Shown here in pieces: positions 6,825 through 11,271 of a stretch of DNA of 11,271 nucleotides (positions are counted from its first letter, which is position 1; every line of letters starts with the position of its first letter). Where the stretch lies: positions 1 through 11,271 of the forward strand of contig CAZJYI010000257.1 of NCBI GenBank assembly GCA_964550025.1, read 5' to 3'. The DNA is from CAZJYI01 sp964550025 (lineage in GTDB: Bacteria > Verrucomicrobiota > Kiritimatiellia > UBA8416 > CAYOBW01). The translations under genes and the position numbers were made by a program. The notes under the pieces are model-generated. The model was given only the letters and a program-made list of their open reading frames with translations, ran no database searches and had not been told where the DNA came from.

Positions 6825-7048
6825 GAATCCCCGCCCCTTGTGGGCGGGAACGTTCAGGATAGCAGGCTACTAGACTGTGCCACCCCTGTTCTGAGCCCGT
6901 GTGGTACGAGGAGAGGAGCTTCGCACGTCCCTCGTTCGGGGCGGGCTCGACAAAACGTGGCAAGAACTGCACATGGCGAGCGAACCTGAAGCTTCCCGCC
7001 CACCCGCCGTCGCCAAGCTATGGCGTGGCAAGCAAGGGGCGGGGATTC
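6825..7048. repeat. Long imperfect palindrome, MITE-like or foldback element
   Basis: The ends are inverted copies. All 26 bases of 6825-6850 are matched perfectly on the opposite strand by 6993-7003 plus 7034-7048; only a 30-nt insertion (7004-7033) interrupts the right arm. Pairing resumes inward in register: TTCAGG 6853-6858 with CCTGAA 6985-6990, TGCCAC 6878-6883 with GTGGCA 6957-6962, GAGCCCG 6893-6899 with CGGGCTC 6942-6948, and ACGAGG 6906-6911 with CCTCGT 6930-6935. That is 51 paired positions. No plausible protein, no T-run and no clear target-site duplication are seen. It could be a decayed non-autonomous transposable element, an extragenic palindrome family, or a structured RNA. 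Confidence 0.75.
7004..7033. repeat. 30-nt palindromic insertion within the right arm of the long inverted repeat
   Basis: Defined by comparison with the intact left arm, which lacks it. It is itself palindromic: GCC (7006-7008) and CGCCA (7011-7015) pair with TGGCG (7021-7025) and GGC (7027-7029) around the loop AGCTA. It therefore looks like a small palindromic repeat inserted into a larger one. The right boundary is ambiguous by 1 nt, because a C occurs at both junctions. Confidence 0.6.
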
Positions 7049-7119
7049 TTCTGCCCGACCCTATTACAGGGATCCACCCACTCTCGCCGCCTGCACCCCT
7101 TCAGTGTGCGCCGGCCCGG

Positions 7120-7149
7120 AATCGCGGACTCAGACCTCAGTCCGCGGTT
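7120..7149. repeat. Strong 11-bp stem-loop upstream of the YfhO-type gene promoter
   Basis: AATCGCGGACT (7120-7130) pairs with AGTCCGCGGTT (7139-7149) through ten Watson-Crick pairs and one T-G pair, around the 8-nt loop CAGACCTC. It ends 19 bp before the -35 box at 7169, where an operator or activator site could lie. No T-run follows on the plus strand, so it is not an obvious intrinsic terminator. Confidence 0.55.
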
Positions 7150-7168
7150 CTGGCGGCGGCCTCCGGAC

Positions 7169-7198
7169 TTGACACCCCATCGGGTCTGTCCGTACCAT
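7169..7198 (+). promoter_or_regulatory. Sigma-70-like promoter of the YfhO-type / DUF2961 operon
   Basis: A perfect TTGACA (7169-7174) is followed after 18 bp by TACCAT (7193-7198, 4 of 6 to TATAAT). Transcription would start near 7205, only about 4 nt before the ATG at 7209. No Shine-Dalgarno sequence precedes that ATG, consistent with a leaderless or nearly leaderless mRNA. Confidence 0.5.
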
Positions 7199-7208
7199 CC
7201 TCAGCCTG

Positions 7209-9839
7209 ATGAACCCTACACCTTTCTCCCGCTATCGCGTCCCGCTCGTCTTCACGTTGATGCTTCTGGCTGCCATTCTAGTAGCCTTCTGGGAACCGCT
7301 GTTCTCAGGTGACCACCTGTTCTCTCCCGACAGTCCGCCGTTCTATCAGAAGGGGTTGCGGTCGTTTGTGTACCACTCCTTCGCGGGATACTGGAATCCC
7401 GCGATGCTGGGTGTCGGCTACAGTGGGCTGCCGTTCTATCCGAATCGGCTGATTCCCCTGGTTCTGCCTCCATTGGGGGCGCATCTGGCGATCTACCTCG
7501 TGGATGTTGCTCTGCTCTGTCTTGCGGGGGTGTATTTCCTGCGCGGATTGGGCCTTCGCGGGGCGGCGGCCTATGTGCCGGCATTGGCGCTTGGCTTCTC
7601 GGGATACGCGTTCACGCTCATCTCCGCCGGACATATGGGGATGTTCGAGATGATGCCGTACGGGGTCTTCCTGCTGGGTTGCGTGGATCGTGCCGTGCGC
7701 CGTGGTTCCACGTTTCACTTCTGCATGGCCGGGCTGTGTGCCGCTGCCGGCTTGGCCGGGCAACCCGACGTAATGCTGTTGTTCGGCCTGCTGGCGGCCG
7801 TCTACGGCATGTACCTGTTCCTGCGCGTCTGGATGTACGGGGCGGAAACGAAGGGACGACTTCTGCGCCGAGTTGGGATCGGCGCGGTAGCGGCTCTGTT
7901 GGCGTTCGCCGCGGTTTCTCCAACCTTCTTCCGGGGGTTCTTCGGGAACACACTCGCCACGCGTGAGACCGTACGCGGCAAGACGGCGGAGGAACAGTGG
8001 GTATTCGCGACCAACTGGAGTATGCCGCCCGAGGAAATCCTCGAGTTTTTCGCTCCCTGTGTCTACGGGATCCAGACCGGAGACCCCAGGGGACCGTACT
8101 GGGGAAGGGTGGGGAGGTCGCTGGGATGGGAGCCCGGGCAGCGGGGGTTGATGAACCTGAAACAGCACACCCTGTACCTGGGGGTCATACCCCTGTTGTT
8201 CGGGATCTATGCCATCGCCGGGTCTCTGCGCAGACGAAAAAGGACCGGGATGCCCGGGGAGGACGCGGCAGCACCGGATAGGGTCGAGCCGTCCCCCGGT
8301 GTCGCCGCCGGCGGACGCGCGGACGTGTTCTTCTGGACGGCCGTGTTCCTGGTGACCGTGCTTCTGGCACTGGGCCGCTATTTTCCGCTCTACCGGCTCT
8401 TCTACGCCCTGCCGCACCTCTCCAAAATCCGGTGCCCGGTGAAGTTCATCCACCTGACGGAAGTGAGTGTGTGTATCCTCTTTGGCATCGGGCTGGCCGC
8501 GTTCTTTGCGGACCTGGCCGGGGGCGCGGGCGGCCGGGAGGGTCCGTCAGATGGCAGTGAGGCCGGGGCCAAAGGTGTACAGAAGACGAACAGCAAGAAC
8601 ATCCGCCTGGCGAAGAAGCGGAGTAAGGGGCAAGGACTTGGCGTTGCCCGTCCCCGCCTGGCGGGAGGCCTGGCACTCCTGGCTTTGCTGTGCGGCGTCG
8701 GTTTCCTGGTTGCGTCCATGGTTGTTCCCCAGTTCGCGGGGGGGCTGAACGCCCATTGGGGGAGCCTGGGGCTCGGCCGATACGCTCCCCAGATCATGAA
8801 GACGACCACCGGTGCGCTGGCGCGCACCGCCGGCATCTTCCTGGCCGGGGCTCTCGTCTTCGGCGTCTGTTGGTGGAAACCGACGGCTTCCTGGTCCGCA
8901 CCCGCGGCCGCGGTGCTCGTGGGCGCACTCGTGTTCGTGGACGTTACTTCCGTGGGGAAACGTTACGTCAACGTCCGCGATATCTCACCGTTTTACGCAT
9001 CCAATCCCGCGGCCGAACGGATGCTTGCCGAGCCCGAGCTGGGCCGGACGTCGTACTACCTCTCGCAGCGCGGCAAGCTGGACGTGCTGTGGCGGAACTT
9101 CGGGCACCACCTGGTGGACATGCTTGAACCACGAGCCGACACCGTACCATCTCCCGAGTACCGTCGCTTCTTCCAGGCGGTTGGGAACAATCCCCTGCGG
9201 ATGTGGCAGATAACGAATACGCGTTTCGTGATAGGGCAGGCAGCCAAGTTCAAGAACCTGATGTCGCATCCGGCCTTCGACGTCGTGGGTCACTACAATG
9301 TCGACGGCAGGGGGAGGGTCCTGGCAGCCCAGCCGGGCGCTCCCGTGGTGCTCTTGCGCTACAAGGGCAGTTTGCCGCGGGCCCTGGTCTACCACGCATG
9401 GACGGGCGTGTCTGAGGAAGAAGCCGTAGAGAAACTGGCCGCCGCGGAATGGGACCCTGCGCGGACCGTCCTGGTCACCGGCAGCACGGATTCGCGCACG
9501 GCCGACAAACCGACTTCGCCGGCGACAGTCGAGCGGTATGGCATGAACGGTATCCGTATTGTCGCCGACATCGCGGAGGAGGGGATTCTCCTGCTGAACG
9601 ACGCCTACGACGGTGACTGGCGGGTCACGGTGGACGGAGAGAAGACGGAGCTGTTGCGCTGCAACTACTTGCTCAGAGGGGTTCGCCTGCCACCGGGCAA
9701 ACACTCCGTTGTCTTCACCTATCGTCCTATGTTGATTCCGTTCTGCCTGAGCGTGGGCGTCTGGCTGGCCATGGGGCTATGGGGGATCGCGCGGCTTCTG
9801 GGTGTCATGAGAACAACCAACAAGGATGAATCGGTTTGA
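7209..9839 (+). CDS. YfhO-family multi-pass membrane protein, probably GT-C-type glycosyltransferase-like
   Basis: An 876-residue inner-membrane protein. An N-terminal membrane segment (11-28) is followed by a short loop with FSPDSPPFY, then many hydrophobic helices at about 82-112, 122-140, 148-160, 170-207, 222-240, 321-340, 372-390, 420-436, 484-506, 540-556 and 565-580. Residues 590-840 form a soluble, presumably periplasmic domain, and a last helix spans 841-865. YDGDWRVTVDGEKTELLRCNYLLRGVRLPPGKHSVVFTYRP (from 800) is the signature end of the YfhO family, and LPHLSKIRCPVKF (401-413) and GHMGMFEMMPYGVF are also family-like. YfhO proteins are linked to glycosylation of surface polymers such as teichoic acids in Gram-positives; the substrate here is unknown. 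A lysine-rich hydrophilic insert (440-480) lies between two helices. It overlaps the next gene by 1 bp. Confidence 0.88.
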   Translation: MNPTPFSRYRVPLVFTLMLLAAILVAFWEPLFSGDHLFSPDSPPFYQKGLRSFVYHSFAGYWNPAMLGVGYSGLPFYPNRLIPLVLPPLGAHLAIYLVDVALLCLAGVYFLRGLGLRGAAAYVPALALGFSGYAFTLISAGHMGMFEMMPYGVFLLGCVDRAVRRGSTFHFCMAGLCAAAGLAGQPDVMLLFGLLAAVYGMYLFLRVWMYGAETKGRLLRRVGIGAVAALLAFAAVSPTFFRGFFGNTLATRETVRGKTAEEQWVFATNWSMPPEEILEFFAPCVYGIQTGDPRGPYWGRVGRSLGWEPGQRGLMNLKQHTLYLGVIPLLFGIYAIAGSLRRRKRTGMPGEDAAAPDRVEPSPGVAAGGRADVFFWTAVFLVTVLLALGRYFPLYRLFYALPHLSKIRCPVKFIHLTEVSVCILFGIGLAAFFADLAGGAGGREGPSDGSEAGAKGVQKTNSKNIRLAKKRSKGQGLGVARPRLAGGLALLALLCGVGFLVASMVVPQFAGGLNAHWGSLGLGRYAPQIMKTTTGALARTAGIFLAGALVFGVCWWKPTASWSAPAAAVLVGALVFVDVTSVGKRYVNVRDISPFYASNPAAERMLAEPELGRTSYYLSQRGKLDVLWRNFGHHLVDMLEPRADTVPSPEYRRFFQAVGNNPLRMWQITNTRFVIGQAAKFKNLMSHPAFDVVGHYNVDGRGRVLAAQPGAPVVLLRYKGSLPRALVYHAWTGVSEEEAVEKLAAAEWDPARTVLVTGSTDSRTADKPTSPATVERYGMNGIRIVADIAEEGILLLNDAYDGDWRVTVDGEKTELLRCNYLLRGVRLPPGKHSVVFTYRPMLIPFCLSVGVWLAMGLWGIARLLGVMRTTNKDESV

Positions 9840-11271
9840 TGGGAACTGTGCCTGTTCAGGCGAGGCGGCGACGGCGACTGACGCAGGGCTTCCGCTGCGC
9901 GGCAATGGCGGCGTTGATCGTGACGGCGGCCGGATGCAGGCCGCGCCCGGTTGTGCCGCGGGGTAAGGTCAGTCTGTGTGGCCTGCTTGCCGATCTCACG
10001 AATGTCACGAGTTTCGCGCAAACTCCTCTTGGTCGTGCCGGCATGATCTCGACGTACGATACGACGGGGGGAAACCGTGATTGGGCCGAGTGGCAGTCTC
10101 TCGGGCCGGACGGCCTGATCGAGCTGGCTGACCTCAAAGGACCCGGGTGTGTGACACGCATATGGATGACGCACGTCAACGCCGAGAAGTGGCACTTCTA
10201 CTTTGACGGCGAAAAGACGCCTCGGATCAGCGTGACGACCGGCGAGCTCTTCGGGGGGGGGATGCCGTTCATTCCGCCCCTCTGTGACCATGTCAGCGGC
10301 GGCTACTACTGCTTCACGCCGATCCCGTACCGCAACTCGCTTCGCATTGCCATCAGTGTGACCGAGCTCAAACCGGGGAACAGGGCCTACTACCACGTGA
10401 ATTACACAACCTACCCGAAGGGTGTGCCCGTGGATTCCTTCCCCGAGGCACTCTCCACGCGCCAGCGGCAGGCTGTCGAAGCGGCTGCAGCGGCCTGGAG
10501 AGCCAACGGGGATCAGCTCCGCGCGGCGGCCGACGGGTGCGAGAAGAGCTTCCGGGTATCCCTTGCCCCGGGGCAGACCGCAGAGTGGTTGCGTGAGGAA
10601 CGGGACGCCGGCCTGGTCGATTGCTTCTGGCTCCGCCTTTCGCTCCCGGCCGGCGCGTCGTCGCTGGCGCACTCCAAGGCGCTGCGCGAAGTCGTCCTGC
10701 GCTTGCGTTGGGATGGCGCAGACGCCCCGAGCGTCGAAGTGCCGTTGGGGGACTTCTTTTGCAACGCTTTCCATCGGCGCCGTTTCAGCTCGATGGCCCT
10801 GGGATTTGTCGACGGACGGTACGTCTGCCGTTTCCCGATGCCATTCGCGAAATCAGCTCGAGGAGAGCTCGTGAACCAGGGAAGCGTAGCATTGACGGTG
10901 GAAGGTGGCTGCCGCGTCGTGGACCGGCGGACCGGAGCTCCGAACAGCCGTTTCCACGCGACCTGGAATGCCTCGATGTCCACCGGGGTGCCCTTTCGAA
11001 TGTTGCAGGCGAAGGGCAAGGGGCACTTCGTCGGGTGCTATCTCAATGCGATCGGCATGGACGGTAGGTGGACGATTCTCGAGGGTGACGAGTCTTTCCG
11101 GGTAGACGGCGAGACGGTTCCGTCTATCCATGGGACAGGGCTCGAAGACTACTTCAACGGCGCCTGGTACTACACCGGCCTGTTCGACCTGCCGTTGCAC
11201 GGTCTGACCGAGAAGGCGCCCATTCGAACCGACCAGTACCGTTTCCACCTGACCGACAGGATCGCTTTTGA
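9839..11271 (+). CDS. DUF2961 (GH172-like) predicted glycan-active lipoprotein, 3' end beyond window
   Basis: About 477 residues are visible. Arg9-Arg13 followed by a hydrophobic stretch ending VTAAGC suggests a signal peptide with lipidated Cys33, although the lipobox is weak (Ala at -3). DUF2961 features are clear: STYDTTGGNRDW (71-82), LADLKGPGCVTRIWMT (96-111), FYFDGEKTPRISV, ELFGGGMPF, GGYYCFTPIPYRNSLRI and, near the end, HGTGLEDYFNGAWYY with Glu436 and Asp437 in the most conserved acidic motif. Characterised members (CAZy GH172) include a bacterial alpha-D-fructofuranosidase/difructose-dianhydride enzyme and exo-D-arabinofuranosidases, so cleavage of a furanosyl linkage is a reasonable guess. 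Its ATG overlaps the stop of the YfhO-type gene by 1 base, indicating coupled translation. A run of nine G at 10253-10261 encodes Gly139-141. Confidence 0.88.
   Translation, partial: MGTVPVQARRRRRLTQGFRCAAMAALIVTAAGCRPRPVVPRGKVSLCGLLADLTNVTSFAQTPLGRAGMISTYDTTGGNRDWAEWQSLGPDGLIELADLKGPGCVTRIWMTHVNAEKWHFYFDGEKTPRISVTTGELFGGGMPFIPPLCDHVSGGYYCFTPIPYRNSLRIAISVTELKPGNRAYYHVNYTTYPKGVPVDSFPEALSTRQRQAVEAAAAAWRANGDQLRAAADGCEKSFRVSLAPGQTAEWLREERDAGLVDCFWLRLSLPAGASSLAHSKALREVVLRLRWDGADAPSVEVPLGDFFCNAFHRRRFSSMALGFVDGRYVCRFPMPFAKSARGELVNQGSVALTVEGGCRVVDRRTGAPNSRFHATWNASMSTGVPFRMLQAKGKGHFVGCYLNAIGMDGRWTILEGDESFRVDGETVPSIHGTGLEDYFNGAWYYTGLFDLPLHGLTEKAPIRTDQYRFHLTDRIAF

Noticed and set aside
6830..6848. Intrinsic terminator formed by CCCGCCC/GGGCGGG
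   Set aside because: A 7-bp GC stem exists, but no T-run follows on either strand. It is better explained as part of the left arm of the long palindrome.
6825..7048. Retron or group II intron RNA as the explanation of the palindrome
   Set aside because: No reverse transcriptase is encoded anywhere in the window and no domain V-like hairpin was recognised.
6818..7056. Target-site duplication flanking the palindrome
   Set aside because: The flanks share at most CTG-like trinucleotides at unequal distances, which is not convincing.
6747..7209. Short plus-strand frames in the intergenic region
   Set aside because: No domain, atypical Arg/Ser/Pro composition, and they run through the palindrome arms, so they arise from GC-rich repeat sequence.
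7305..8453. Long minus-strand open frame opposite the YfhO-type gene
   Set aside because: The product is low-complexity, rich in His, Gln, Arg and Pro, with no domain. The plus-strand protein is intact and family-typical.
9719..10774. Long minus-strand open frame opposite the end of the YfhO-type gene and the DUF2961 gene
   Set aside because: No motif or ribosome site. It overlaps two coupled genes whose plus-strand products match known families.

Overview
The window is GC-rich DNA (about 60% by eye) with dense short operons, Shine-Dalgarno sequences of the AGGAG type, and several gene families common in surface-polysaccharide loci. A DUF2961/GH172-type lipoprotein, a YfhO-type membrane protein and an accessory sugar-nucleotide operon together suggest a Gram-negative environmental bacterium, for example Planctomycetes or a related or uncultivated lineage. 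No marker gene in the window fixes the taxonomy.

The left half (1-6522) is one minus-strand operon of six genes. In transcription order it encodes a left-handed beta-helix acyltransferase, a DegT/StrS PLP aminotransferase, a Gfo/Idh/MocA oxidoreductase, a flippase-like (UPF0104/AglD-type) membrane protein, an NAD-dependent sugar epimerase/dehydratase, and a class II asparagine synthase-type amidotransferase cut by the window edge. The first three overlap by 4 bp (GTGA and ATGA) and have the logic of the WbpB/WbpE/WbpD (WlbA/C/B) module: oxidise a nucleotide sugar, transaminate it, N-acylate the new amine. The epimerase may set sugar configuration. The amidotransferase may amidate a uronic acid, as proposed for WbpS-like proteins in O-antigen loci.

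The right half (7209-11271) is a divergent plus-strand pair: a complete 876-residue YfhO-family membrane protein, probably GT-C-like, followed with a 1-bp stop/start overlap (TGATG) by a DUF2961 (GH172-like) secreted lipoprotein that runs off the right edge. A membrane glycosyltransferase-like protein coupled to a predicted furanosidase-type hydrolase suggests building and trimming of one envelope glycan.

The 686-bp divergent intergenic region (6523-7208) has no convincing gene but is unusually structured. It holds a possible promoter for the left operon, a tandem ATCCTGTNN repeat with an inverted partner, a roughly 224-bp imperfect palindrome (6825-7048) whose 26-bp terminal inverted repeat is perfect apart from a 30-nt insertion in the right arm, an 11-bp stem-loop, and a good sigma-70-like promoter that would give YfhO an almost leaderless mRNA. 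The palindrome is the least explained element in the window.
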